Source of the DNA: a virus
Length of the DNA: 64,000 bases
Reading direction: 5' to 3' (one strand)
Virus record (IMG/VR): IMGVR_UViG_3300006108_000015
Span: 1-64,000 of that record
Of this stretch, positions 41,250 through 47,587 are shown piece by piece. The notes beneath the pieces were generated by a model. It made no database searches. It saw only the letters and a list, made by a program, of their open reading frames with translations, and was not told the DNA's origin. How positions within the stretch are numbered: the stretch's first letter is position 1; every line of letters begins with the position of its first letter. The position numbers and the translations under genes were made by a program.

Positions 41250-41657
41250 TTAAGTTTCACAATGCATTGATACTACAGTAAGACCTACACCATTAGCAAC
41301 AACACCTTCACGAAGTAGATATTCTTTTTGTACACCATATGCTTGTCTTTCTAATGCTAAACTATTTTCACAAGACTTATCATTAAACATTCCATTTTTA
41401 AATTGAAGATAATGAACCATCTCATGTAGTATGATACTATCTGCAACTTCATTTGTCAAGTCTAATGAATCTAATATGTATATATTTTCACCGCCAGTTT
41501 CTGGAAACCATCCGGCAACTTTACAATTCATACTACCATAACATACATGGTCTACAAAGAATTGTTTGGGCATTAAAACGAGATTGGGAACATTTTCGGA
41601 ATGTAGATTACTCAAAATTACAGCATAACTAAAAAGTATTGCTACTAGAGTATCCAC
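41250..41657 (-). CDS. DUF6647-like secreted metalloprotease
   Basis: 135 aa. The N-terminal MDTLVAILFSYAVIL is a likely signal or anchor. DSIILHEMVHYLQFKNG gives HExxH at residues 78-82, followed by CENSLALERQAYGVQKEYL with a possible third ligand Glu. The pattern matches DUF6647 found in Proteobacteria. Four cysteines could form disulphides in the periplasm. It sits between two tRNA genes, so it is a probable recent insertion. Substrate unknown. Confidence 0.72.
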   Translation of the reverse strand: MDTLVAILFSYAVILSNLHSENVPNLVLMPKQFFVDHVCYGSMNCKVAGWFPETGGENIYILDSLDLTNEVADSIILHEMVHYLQFKNGMFNDKSCENSLALERQAYGVQKEYLLREGVVANGVGLTVVSMHCET

Positions 41658-41682
41658 AGTTTTTATCCTTTTTAGTGTGGAG

Positions 41683-41756
41683 TGGAGCGGAATATCAGAA
41701 TCGAACTGATGTCGAAAGATTGGAAATCTCTAGTTTTACCATTAAACTAATTCCGC
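41683..41756 (-). tRNA. tRNA-Gly (TCC)
   Basis: 74 bases with the same acceptor (GCGGAAT/ATTCCGC) and the same D-arm start as tRNA-Gly(GCC). The anticodon loop is TTTCCAA, and CCA is encoded. The two Gly tRNAs look like paralogues. Confidence 0.92.
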
Positions 41757-41760
41757 AATT

Positions 41761-41839
41761 TGGCTCCGGACAAGAGAATCGAACTCTTCTAACCAGTGAT
41801 TAACAGTCACGCCCATGCACCTTGCTCGGGTTTTCCGGA
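41761..41839 (-). tRNA. tRNA-Asn (GTT)
   Basis: 79 bases: acceptor TCCGGAA/GTCCGGA (one mismatch at the base), D stem CCCG/TGGG, anticodon loop CTGTTAA, encoded GCCA end. It lies eight bases after the HNH endonuclease gene. Confidence 0.88.
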
Positions 41840-41846
41840 ATTGAAA

Positions 41847-42431
41847 CTAATAACTTTTACCTTCTTGATAACGAACTTTTCTGTAATGCCTTCCGTTACC
41901 TTTATTTGCACCTTTATATGTTGGTGTTTGTGAATGACAATTTGGACAGATTAGTGATAAGTTTTCTAAATGATTGTTTTCAGAATTACCATCAATATGT
42001 TCCAATTCCATAACTATGGATTTATTATTCCATTCAGTTATATCACATGTCCAACATTTATTACCATAATTTTTTAACAGATATCTTTTTAATGTTCTGT
42101 GAGAGGCTTTACCATTTTTAACAGATTGATGTAGATTAAAATCTTTTTGACACTGTATCGAACAATATTTCCTTAGTTTACCAAATATTTGTTTTGAACA
42201 ACTTAAACATTTTATTGTTAATTTTTCTTTCAATAAATTATTGAATGTTGTAGCACATGATCTCGAACAAAATTTATTATTTCTTTTTTCATAACTATGT
42301 TGATTATTACAATGTTTACATATTTTAGGTAACAGATAATATTGTTCCTTATCTCTTAAACTTTTTAATCTAAGATTCTCTTTAAACTTTAAAGCACCTA
42401 ATTTACCTGCTTCACTTTTGGTCATAGACAC
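41847..42431 (-). CDS. HNH homing endonuclease with zinc-finger repeats
   Basis: 194 aa. GTG 42429-42431 is the likely start because AGGAG is seven bases upstream; ATG 42423-42425 is too far. Several CxxC motifs (CKHC, CSRSC, CLSC, CSIQC) precede an HNH domain: CWTCDITEWN, VMELEHIDGN, NLSLICPNCHSQ. Such proteins cut DNA at specific sites and move by homing. It is inserted between tRNA-Asn and tRNA-Thr and has its own late promoter (42462-42469). Confidence 0.88.
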   Translation of the reverse strand: MSMTKSEAGKLGALKFKENLRLKSLRDKEQYYLLPKICKHCNNQHSYEKRNNKFCSRSCATTFNNLLKEKLTIKCLSCSKQIFGKLRKYCSIQCQKDFNLHQSVKNGKASHRTLKRYLLKNYGNKCWTCDITEWNNKSIVMELEHIDGNSENNHLENLSLICPNCHSQTPTYKGANKGNGRHYRKVRYQEGKSY

Positions 42432-42461
42432 AATCGAACTCCTAAATATTTTATATATTAG

Positions 42462-42469
42462 TATTTATA
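42462..42469 (-). promoter_or_regulatory. late promoter, TATAAATA, for HNH gene
   Basis: Perfect octamer on the minus strand, 31 bases upstream of the HNH start codon. A private late promoter is a habit of phage homing endonucleases. Confidence 0.75.
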
Positions 42470-42496
42470 ATAATTCGATTTTATAATACAGCAAGA

Positions 42497-42581
42497 TGGT
42501 GCCCCCTGAGTGAATCGAACACTCTCTATCTTTCGAAGCCGGATTACAAATCCGGTGCCATCCCATTCGGCGCAAAGGGGC
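42497..42581 (-). tRNA. tRNA-Thr (TGT), long variable loop
   Basis: 85 bases: acceptor GCCCCTT/AGGGGGC, anticodon stem CCGGA, loop TTTGTAA, T arm GAGTG/CACTC, encoded ACCA. The variable region is ~14 bases (CTTCGAAAGATAGA), more than usual for tRNA-Thr. Confidence 0.85.
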
Positions 42582-42605
42582 GTAAAACTTTTACAACATT
42601 AAAAC

Positions 42606-42681
42606 TGGTGGAGGATAACGGGATCGAACCGATGACCTATAGCTTGCAAAGCTACCGCTCTCCCATCTGAGCTAATCCCCC
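42606..42681 (-). tRNA. tRNA-Ala (TGC)
   Basis: 76 bases: acceptor GGGGGAT/ATCCTCC, D arm GCTCAGATGGGAGAGC, anticodon loop TTTGCAA, T loop TTCGATC, encoded ACCA. Confidence 0.93.
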
Positions 42682-42693
42682 ACAATAAAAACA

Positions 42694-42722
42694 ATATTAA
42701 CACACTTGTATATATATGTCAA
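42694..42722 (-). promoter_or_regulatory. early promoter inside tRNA cluster
   Basis: TTGACA (42717-42722), 17 bases, TAATAT (42694-42699) on the minus strand, between tRNA-Leu and tRNA-Ala. The -10 is imperfect. It would start transcription 13 bases before tRNA-Ala. Confidence 0.6.
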
Positions 42723-42730
42723 CAAATTTT

Positions 42731-42815
42731 TGGTGCTCAGGGTCGGACTCGAACCGACACGCTGTTAAGCAATGGCTTCTAAGACCATCGTGGCTACCAG
42801 TTACACCACCTGAGC
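42731..42815 (-). tRNA. tRNA-Leu (TAG)
   Basis: 85-base class II tRNA: acceptor GCTCAGG/CCTGAGC, anticodon loop CTTAGAA, variable arm around GC-TTAACA-GC, T stem GTCGG/CCGAC, encoded ACCA. Confidence 0.9.
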
Positions 42816-42822
42816 ATTACAC

Positions 42823-42900
42823 TGGTCTCCGATGAGAGATTTGAACTCCCGTTATTCTTCATCCCAAATGAAGTGCCATACCAGGCTAGGCGAATCGGAG
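42823..42900 (-). tRNA. tRNA-Pro (TGG)
   Basis: 78 bases: acceptor CTCCGAT/ATCGGAG, anticodon stem CTTCA/TGAAG with loop TTTGGGA, T loop TTCAAAT, encoded ACCA. Confidence 0.92.
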
Positions 42901-42908
42901 ATAAAACT

Positions 42909-42998
42909 TGGCGGAAGTGGTAGGATTCGAACCCACGATAGGTTTCCCTATGCTTGATTTCAAGTCAAGTGCATTCAGCCAGACTCTGCCACACTTCC
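42909..42998 (-). tRNA. tRNA-Ser (TGA)
   Basis: 90-base class II tRNA: acceptor GGAAGTG/CACTTCC, anticodon stem CTTGA/TCAAG, loop CTTGAAA, variable stem ATAGG-GAAA-CCTAT, encoded GCCA. Confidence 0.93.
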
Positions 42999-43004
42999 TA
43001 AAAC

Positions 43005-43403
43005 TTATGTACCTCTATAATATTTGGATCTAGGTCTACCTTTCTTTATGTTTGCGCCTTTCCAAGTTGCCGTTAAAGCATGACAATTTGGACATAATAA
43101 TTTTAAATTATCTTCTTTATTATTTGTAAAATCGCCATCAATATGTTCTAACTCTAATGGAATCTTATTTGTGAATTGATTAACTTTAGACCAACCACAT
43201 TCACAACAAGAATTATTAAACTTTTCAAACAAATATTTTCTAATATGATGTGATGTTGAAGTTTTTCCACGCATACCATCATGATTATTTAATTTCCACT
43301 CAGTAATAAATTGTTTATATCTATAATCATTTTGACATTTTGAATTACAATATTTCCTATCATCGGATTCAAAATGTTTATCACAACTTAAACAATTACT
43401 CAT
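43005..43403 (-). CDS. HNH homing endonuclease, shorter paralogue
   Basis: 132 aa. CLSC and CNSKC zinc-binding pairs, then an HNH domain: CCECGWSKV, PLELEHIDGDFTN, NLKLLCPNCHALTATWKGAN. It resembles the 194-aa HNH protein (ELEHIDG, LCPNCH, KGAN) but lacks its first zinc segment. It lies six bases upstream of tRNA-Ser(TGA) and has its own late promoter (43431-43438). AGGAG is ten bases before the ATG. Confidence 0.87.
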   Translation of the reverse strand: MSNCLSCDKHFESDDRKYCNSKCQNDYRYKQFITEWKLNNHDGMRGKTSTSHHIRKYLFEKFNNSCCECGWSKVNQFTNKIPLELEHIDGDFTNNKEDNLKLLCPNCHALTATWKGANIKKGRPRSKYYRGT

Positions 43404-43430
43404 TTGTGTAAATCTCCTATGTTATACATA

Positions 43431-43438
43431 TATTTATA
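43431..43438 (-). promoter_or_regulatory. late promoter, TATAAATA, for second HNH gene
   Basis: Perfect octamer on the minus strand, 28 bases upstream of the HNH start. Confidence 0.72.
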
Positions 43439-43471
43439 ACGGCAGTGTTTTACACAGATGCTTTTTAAACT

Positions 43472-43993
43472 TTACTTCTTATAACTTTTCTTCCAAAGTA
43501 TAGGTTTCTTTTCCATTTTATACTTATCTGGATTACTTATCCCTTTGAAAACTTTCCACAACTTCTCTTCTAAAATAAATTTCTTGAGTAATCCATATTC
43601 TACACCATGTGCTTCAATTTCCCATGGTCTAAAATAATAATATATTTTTTCTGGATCAACTTGAGTGCCTTTCCAGTTTGTTAAAAACGCATTAAGTTCA
43701 CCTAATGCATATTGTTTTATATGCACCATTTCATGTGCAAGGGTTTCAAATATTCTATCAGCACCTATTGTACCGTCAACTTTAATAATAAACTTTTTAG
43801 GTTTACTAATTCTTTTAAAGTCATCAATAATGGCTTCACCCATGTCTTCCATTTTATCAAAGAACATAAGAGTGATCGATAACGACTTCATTAATTCTTT
43901 ATCATCAAATAATAAATCACCAAAAAACTTTACAGCACGAATAGTAAATGGTTCAAAATCTTTATCAGGACAATTAATAACAGATATTTTCAT
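43472..43993 (-). CDS. SprT-like metalloprotease
   Basis: 173 aa. TLAHEMVHIKQYALGEL gives HExxH at residues 87-91. Then come W-x-G and YYFRPWEIEAHGVEYG, a usual SprT-like order with Glu as third ligand. SprT-like proteases act on DNA-protein crosslinks in other organisms, but the role of the phage forms is unknown. ATG overlaps the dCMP deaminase stop by four bases. Confidence 0.78.
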   Translation of the reverse strand: MKISVINCPDKDFEPFTIRAVKFFGDLLFDDKELMKSLSITLMFFDKMEDMGEAIIDDFKRISKPKKFIIKVDGTIGADRIFETLAHEMVHIKQYALGELNAFLTNWKGTQVDPEKIYYYFRPWEIEAHGVEYGLLKKFILEEKLWKVFKGISNPDKYKMEKKPILWKKSYKK

Positions 43994-44400
43994 TCTATAT
44001 ATTCAACTTTTACATTACACTTAGTGAGAAAATCTAAACCATCATCTGTTCTATATTTCTGTTTATAATACACTTTACTAATACCTGATGTATATATCAT
44101 CTTCGCACAATGAATACACGGAGCATGGGTACAAAACATTACAGCATCTTGACCCGATTCTGAAGATTTGGCCAACTTTGCTATTGCATTTGCTTCAGCA
44201 TGAATTACTTCATCTTTGGTTACTGTTCCATTTTCACACTCACATTCATTGGTCCATCCAGAAGGCATACCATTATAACCGATAGAAATGATTCTATCAT
44301 CTTTTACAATAATAGCGCCAACTTGAAGGCGTTTTGCAGTAGATAACTGAGAGAATCTGACTGCACAATCCATAAATGCTTCTATAAATTTAGTTTTCAT
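43990..44400 (-). CDS. cd: dCMP deaminase
   Basis: 136 aa. Zinc-dependent deaminase motifs: HAE at residues 67-69 and PCIHC at 94-98. GYNGMPSGWTNECE is typical of dCMP deaminases. It makes dUMP for ThyX (13128-13772). The length is less than T4 Cd (193) because the insertion with the extra zinc-binding residues is shorter. It forms a coupled pair with the SprT-like gene, downstream of two tRNA-type genes. Confidence 0.9.
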   Translation of the reverse strand: MKTKFIEAFMDCAVRFSQLSTAKRLQVGAIIVKDDRIISIGYNGMPSGWTNECECENGTVTKDEVIHAEANAIAKLAKSSESGQDAVMFCTHAPCIHCAKMIYTSGISKVYYKQKYRTDDGLDFLTKCNVKVEYIE

Positions 44401-44410
44401 AATATATATT

Positions 44411-44487
44411 TGGTGGGCCCACTAGGACTTGAACCTAGGACCAAAGGATTATGAGTCCTCTGCTCTAACCAACTGAGCTATGAGCCC
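44411..44487 (-). tRNA. tRNA with CAT anticodon (Met or Ile2)
   Basis: 77 bases: acceptor GGGCTCA/TGGGCCC, D arm GCTCAGTTGGTTAGAGC, anticodon loop CTCATAA, T loop TTCAAGT, encoded ACCA. Elongator Met and lysidine-modified Ile2 cannot be told apart here. Confidence 0.9.
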
Positions 44488-44501
44488 GATTTAACTAAGG
44501 G

Positions 44502-44580
44502 TCTGCCAGGAGGGACTCGAACCCACATACTCCATTTACTCGGTTAATGACGGTTTAGAAGACCGTTGAGATACTGGCAG
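44502..44580 (-). tRNA. degenerate tRNA-like element, anticodon TCT, no D arm
   Basis: Acceptor CTGCCAG/CTGGCAG, anticodon stem ACGGT/ACCGT with loop CTTCTAA (TCT, Arg), T loop TTCGAGT with a mismatched T stem. Only seven bases (TATCTCA) separate acceptor and anticodon stems, so the D arm is missing. A long variable region of ~23 bases remains. It may be a decayed tRNA or an unusual D-armless one. CCA is not encoded. Confidence 0.6.
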
Positions 44581-44586
44581 AGTTAA

Positions 44587-44889
44587 TTAATCTTTATAAT
44601 CAATCTCGTTGATATAACTCAACTTTTGATCTACTGTCCAATTCTTTAGATACGAATTATCACTATCAAATAGTTCCAGATACTCCGCAGGAGAAATCTC
44701 ACGACAATCTGAAATCACTTCATCCAATGCTCGTTGTGAAAACTCTTGCCAATCTTGATTAAATGATCCAGTAGTATTCATTACCACTTCATCCATAGCA
44801 TGGACTTTTTCACGAGCCTCTACCACATAACGAAACTTAGTCAATAAAAGAGTTTCAACCATATATAACTTCTTCACTCGTTCAGTCAT
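44587..44889 (-). CDS. conserved T4-like hypothetical protein, 100 aa
   Basis: KKLYMVETLLLTKFRYVVEAR, DEVVMNTTGSFNQDWQEFSQ, REISPAEYLELFD and ending INEIDYKD. The C-terminal IDYKD and the central EFSQ/REIS elements recur in hypothetical proteins of T4-like phages. It may be a small folded alpha/beta protein. It overlaps the upstream gene by four bases. Confidence 0.72.
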   Translation of the reverse strand: MTERVKKLYMVETLLLTKFRYVVEAREKVHAMDEVVMNTTGSFNQDWQEFSQRALDEVISDCREISPAEYLELFDSDNSYLKNWTVDQKLSYINEIDYKD

Positions 44890-45110
44890 ACACTCACCTT
44901 TTCTTTAAGAGTATCAAAAGAGTCTTTTCTTACATATTTTGGATAAGGATCTTTAAGATTCACTTTAACAGGAATAAATTCGATACCATCGATTTGTTTT
45001 GATGGCCATTCCGAAGAAGAAAAATAAACATCTTCGAAATTCAATTTATTTCGAACTTTAATAATATTAACTTTTTGTTTTTGATTAGGTTTTTGGAATG
45101 ATTTATTCAT
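44886..45110 (-). CDS. hypothetical protein, 74 aa
   Basis: I chose ATG 45108-45110 (MNKSFQKPNQKQK); an upstream TTG would add five residues without a better ribosome site. The N-terminus is basic, followed by IIKVRNKLNFEDVYF and IPVKVNLKDPYPKY. No family. It lies 34 bases below a near-consensus early promoter (45144-45172). Confidence 0.62.
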   Translation of the reverse strand: MNKSFQKPNQKQKVNIIKVRNKLNFEDVYFSSSEWPSKQIDGIEFIPVKVNLKDPYPKYVRKDSFDTLKEKVSV

Positions 45111-45143
45111 AATATAATAACTCAATTAACATTCATAGATACT

Positions 45144-45172
45144 AGTATACACTAGTTTTGGGGACTTGTCAA
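45144..45172 (-). promoter_or_regulatory. early sigma70-type promoter
   Basis: TTGACA (45167-45172), 17 bases, TATACT (45144-45149) on the minus strand, between the hsp20 terminator hairpin and the 74-aa gene. Confidence 0.78.
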
Positions 45173-45174
45173 GT

Positions 45175-45194
45175 GGGAGGGAAGAATCCCTCCC
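45175..45194 (-). terminator. GC-rich hairpin after hsp20
   Basis: GGGAGGGA and TCCCTCCC form a perfect 8-bp stem with a 4-base loop, nine bases after the Hsp20 stop. No U tract follows; the next promoter begins three bases on. Confidence 0.6.
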
Positions 45195-45203
45195 GAACTA
45201 GGA

Positions 45204-45659
45204 TTACTTGATTTGAATCTTCTTAACCGTATCTTGAAGTTTGATCATATTATTCAACCAAACTTTTAACATACCGTTAGTCAATTCAGCACTATTAATC
45301 TCTACCTTGTCGGCAAGAGTGAATGTGCGAGTAAAGTTCCTATTGGCGATACCTTTAAAGATGTAAGTTTGAGCATCTTCTTGAGGAGTATCTTCAGTCA
45401 TACCTTTGATAATCAATTTATTACCTTCCATAGTAACTTCAATATCTGATTTAGCAAATCCAGCAACTGCCATCTCAATGACATACTGAGTATCACTCAC
45501 TTTTCTGATATTGTATGGAGGATAACTTGGAGCAGATTTGGCTGCGGTATTGGCGATTTCGTTCAATTGCTTGAAGATATCACTATATCCTACAGTAAAT
45601 GGATCCAAAGACTTGTGGAGTGAATCGAAAGGGAATAGGGTACTTAGTGTGCTTGTCAT
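45204..45659 (-). CDS. hsp20: small heat shock protein, Hsp20 family
   Basis: 151 aa. The alpha-crystallin domain spans about 48-145: YNIRKVSDTQYVIEMAVAGF, IEVTMEGNKLIIKG, FTRTFTLADKVEINSAEL and NGMLKVWL. An N-terminal FPFDSLHKSLD precedes it. Hsp20 proteins of T4-like cyanophages and pelagiphages are holdase chaperones, perhaps helping capsid folding. It has overlapping early and late promoters and a hairpin leader (45696-45720). AAGGAG precedes the ATG. Confidence 0.93.
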   Translation of the reverse strand: MTSTLSTLFPFDSLHKSLDPFTVGYSDIFKQLNEIANTAAKSAPSYPPYNIRKVSDTQYVIEMAVAGFAKSDIEVTMEGNKLIIKGMTEDTPQEDAQTYIFKGIANRNFTRTFTLADKVEINSAELTNGMLKVWLNNMIKLQDTVKKIQIK

Positions 45660-45695
45660 AGGTTTCTCCTTATTGTTAAGCGAGTTAATAAAAAT

Positions 45696-45720
45696 GTGTG
45701 GACCCGATTGGCATCCACAC
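45696..45720 (-). promoter_or_regulatory. leader hairpin or terminator upstream of hsp20
   Basis: GTGTGGA and TCCACAC form a 7-bp stem around an 11-base loop, followed on the minus strand by ATTTTTATTA. It lies 6-30 bases past the -10 element, so it falls at the very 5' end of a transcript started there. It could be an mRNA-stabilising cap or a terminator of regA-side transcripts. Confidence 0.5.
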
Positions 45721-45723
45721 TAT

Positions 45724-45731
45724 TATTTATA
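45724..45731 (-). promoter_or_regulatory. late promoter TATAAATA overlapping early -10
   Basis: A perfect late octamer on the minus strand whose first six bases (TATAAA) are also the -10 of the early promoter at 45726-45754. Confidence 0.65.
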
Positions 45732-45754
45732 CACGAAACCTATGATTTTGTCAA
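45726..45754 (-). promoter_or_regulatory. early sigma70-type promoter for hsp20
   Basis: TTGACA (45749-45754), 17 bases, TATAAA (45726-45731) on the minus strand. The -35 overlaps the stop of regA. Confidence 0.78.
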
Positions 45755-46176
45755 GAGTTTTGATAGTTTTTCTTAGTACCAATAGAATACTTTGGAACTA
45801 ATTCCCAATCATGCTTTTCTTTGTGAGAGATGATCTTAATTTGAGATAAGAAGATTGGCTCTGGATTCTCTGCGGATTTAGTATCAACTATAGTTAACAA
45901 TTCCCAATCATTTAATAACTTGACAATAGCATTTCTGCGTGATAAATCATTCTCTGATATATCAGTAGACTTACCATCTAGTGCAAAGAGTTCTTTAAAA
46001 TGAACAATTGCATAATGACCTCTTTTATGCAATATATGACAAGATTGATACAGGATTTTATCTTTCTTGGATGCTACACCGATTCTTGTTAAGGTTTCTC
46101 TAACCTTTAAGAAATCATCTTTTTCTTTTAACGATACTTCAACTCCATGACCAGAAAAAATATCTACTTCATTCAT
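45751..46176 (-). CDS. regA: RegA translational repressor
   Basis: 141 aa. FLKVRETLTRIGVASKKDK, LYQSCHILHKRGHYAIVHFK, SRRNAIVKLLNDWELL and KHDWELVPKYSIGTKK line up with T4 RegA over its whole length, with a C-terminal extension of ~8 residues. RegA binds early mRNAs near start codons and blocks translation. In T4 it is next to gene 62, as here. A GATAAATA element (46226-46233) is upstream. Confidence 0.93.
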   Translation of the reverse strand: MNEVDIFSGHGVEVSLKEKDDFLKVRETLTRIGVASKKDKILYQSCHILHKRGHYAIVHFKELFALDGKSTDISENDLSRRNAIVKLLNDWELLTIVDTKSAENPEPIFLSQIKIISHKEKHDWELVPKYSIGTKKNYQNS

Positions 46177-46225
46177 TTTAAATCACCTCTATTATTATTT
46201 TTATAGTTTTACCTCATAATAATAA

Positions 46226-46233
46226 TATTTATC
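46226..46233 (-). promoter_or_regulatory. late-type promoter variant GATAAATA upstream of regA
   Basis: Minus-strand GATAAATA in the 62-base gap between genes 62 and regA, 50 bases above the regA ATG. The gap is A/T-rich and shows no TTGACA. Confidence 0.35.
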
Positions 46234-46238
46234 AAATA

Positions 46239-46628
46239 TTAATTCTTCACTCCACCAGTGTCAACTAATTTCTTAATAGAATCAATCTGTTGTTTAGATA
46301 GTATGCGAAGTGCTTGCTTAGCCTTTTCGTTAGAATATCCAAAATAGGTTTTTACGGCCTGTAAGTCATCATTTTTTTCTAATTTTTGCCATGGTTGAAA
46401 TTTACGCTTCATGGATCGAATAGAATGTAGATAAAAGTTGTATTGCATATCGTTATCAATGAATGCATATTGATTCATGATATTTGCATAATGAATACAA
46501 TCTGAATGATATGATAATGCTCTATTTACTATAAATGCGTCATATTTCTTGATATCCTCATCTGTTATCAATACGCTTTTTTTAGTTTGAAGAATAGATG
46601 GTACAATTTCTTTGAATAAATCAGCCAT
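46239..46628 (-). CDS. 62: clamp loader small subunit (T4 gp62-like)
   Basis: 129 aa. Position between gp44 and RegA, size and helical pattern (RALSYHSDCIHYANIMNQY, YFGYSNEKAKQALRILS) match gp62-type subunits of aquatic T4-like phages, which are shorter than T4 gp62 (187). It pairs with four gp44 subunits to load gp45. The ATG shares a base with the gp44 stop. Confidence 0.82.
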   Translation of the reverse strand: MADLFKEIVPSILQTKKSVLITDEDIKKYDAFIVNRALSYHSDCIHYANIMNQYAFIDNDMQYNFYLHSIRSMKRKFQPWQKLEKNDDLQAVKTYFGYSNEKAKQALRILSKQQIDSIKKLVDTGGVKN

Positions 46629-47557
46629 TATTTAAATTCCAAATCAATCATCAATTCCGTTAAACAGGCCATTAGATTTATCTCTTGATCCACACAGAAC
46701 GCAGATTGATAACCATACTTGGCCAAATGTAGAACCAGTTGAGGAACAGAACTAGATTTCAACTCTTCTAAAAGACCATCATATAATGTTCGATATAATC
46801 TAGCGGGTTCATTATCTAAATTATTAATGACCCATTTTTTACAAGCGGTGTAATCTTTCTCTCGCAAAGATTTAATCAAACTTGTCAGTTGAATATTTGA
46901 TATATGAGATAGTATACCCTTATCGATAACACCTGAAGATGCATATCTCTGAAGTTCATTCAACACTCTCCGATTATCTGGAAAATGTTTAGTAATCACC
47001 GCAGCAACAACTTCTTTATCATATTCAATATTTTCTTGGTCGAGAATCCATTCAACTCGTTTAAAGAATTGGGATGCCATTTTGGCTTTAGAACCATTGA
47101 TTTTGAAATCAATTACAGAACATCTAGAATGAATTGCATCAATAATTCTATTTTTATAATTACATGTAAAGATAAAAGAACAATTAAGAGATACTGCTTC
47201 CATCATACCTCTTAACGATTTCTGAGCATCTGGTGTAAGATTATCTGCTTCATCTAAGATGATCACTTTCCGGCCGCCAGTTAAACTCACGGAAGTGGCA
47301 TAGTTCTTTACGGTTGTTTGCATGGTAGCAATACCTCGGTCATCTGAACCATTCAGTAGCAGATAATCACATCCGACTTCCTGACAGAGGGATTTAGCAA
47401 TCGTAGTTTTGCCAACGCCTGCCGTACCTGAAAGCAGTAGATTAGGTATTTCCTTTCTATTTACAAACTCCTGAAATGTTGATTTGATCGAATCGGGAAG
47501 AATACAATCTTCCACCCGATTCGGTCGATACTTTTCCACCCATAACAAATGATCCAT
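46628..47557 (-). CDS. 44: clamp loader large subunit (T4 gp44-like)
   Basis: 309 aa, AAA+ ATPase. Walker A GTAGVGKTT at residues 44-52, Walker B VIILDEADNL near 97, sensor SFIFTCNYKN, and the SRC motif (HSRCSVIDF). T4 gp44 is 319 aa. ATP-driven loading of the gp45 clamp at primer-template junctions is its role. ATG 47555-47557. Confidence 0.94.
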   Translation of the reverse strand: MDHLLWVEKYRPNRVEDCILPDSIKSTFQEFVNRKEIPNLLLSGTAGVGKTTIAKSLCQEVGCDYLLLNGSDDRGIATMQTTVKNYATSVSLTGGRKVIILDEADNLTPDAQKSLRGMMEAVSLNCSFIFTCNYKNRIIDAIHSRCSVIDFKINGSKAKMASQFFKRVEWILDQENIEYDKEVVAAVITKHFPDNRRVLNELQRYASSGVIDKGILSHISNIQLTSLIKSLREKDYTACKKWVINNLDNEPARLYRTLYDGLLEELKSSSVPQLVLHLAKYGYQSAFCVDQEINLMACLTELMIDLEFK

Positions 47558-47587
47558 TCACATACCTCATAATATATTCATTGCACA

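Noticed and set aside
42717-42722. TATAAT-like -10 at 18-base spacing for the tRNA-cluster promoter
   Set aside because: The 17-base register agrees with every other promoter here, though its -10 (TAATAT) is weaker. Either way it is a single promoter.
45696-45720. RNA thermometer controlling hsp20
   Set aside because: The AAGGAG of hsp20 lies outside the hairpin, so masking of the ribosome site is not evident.
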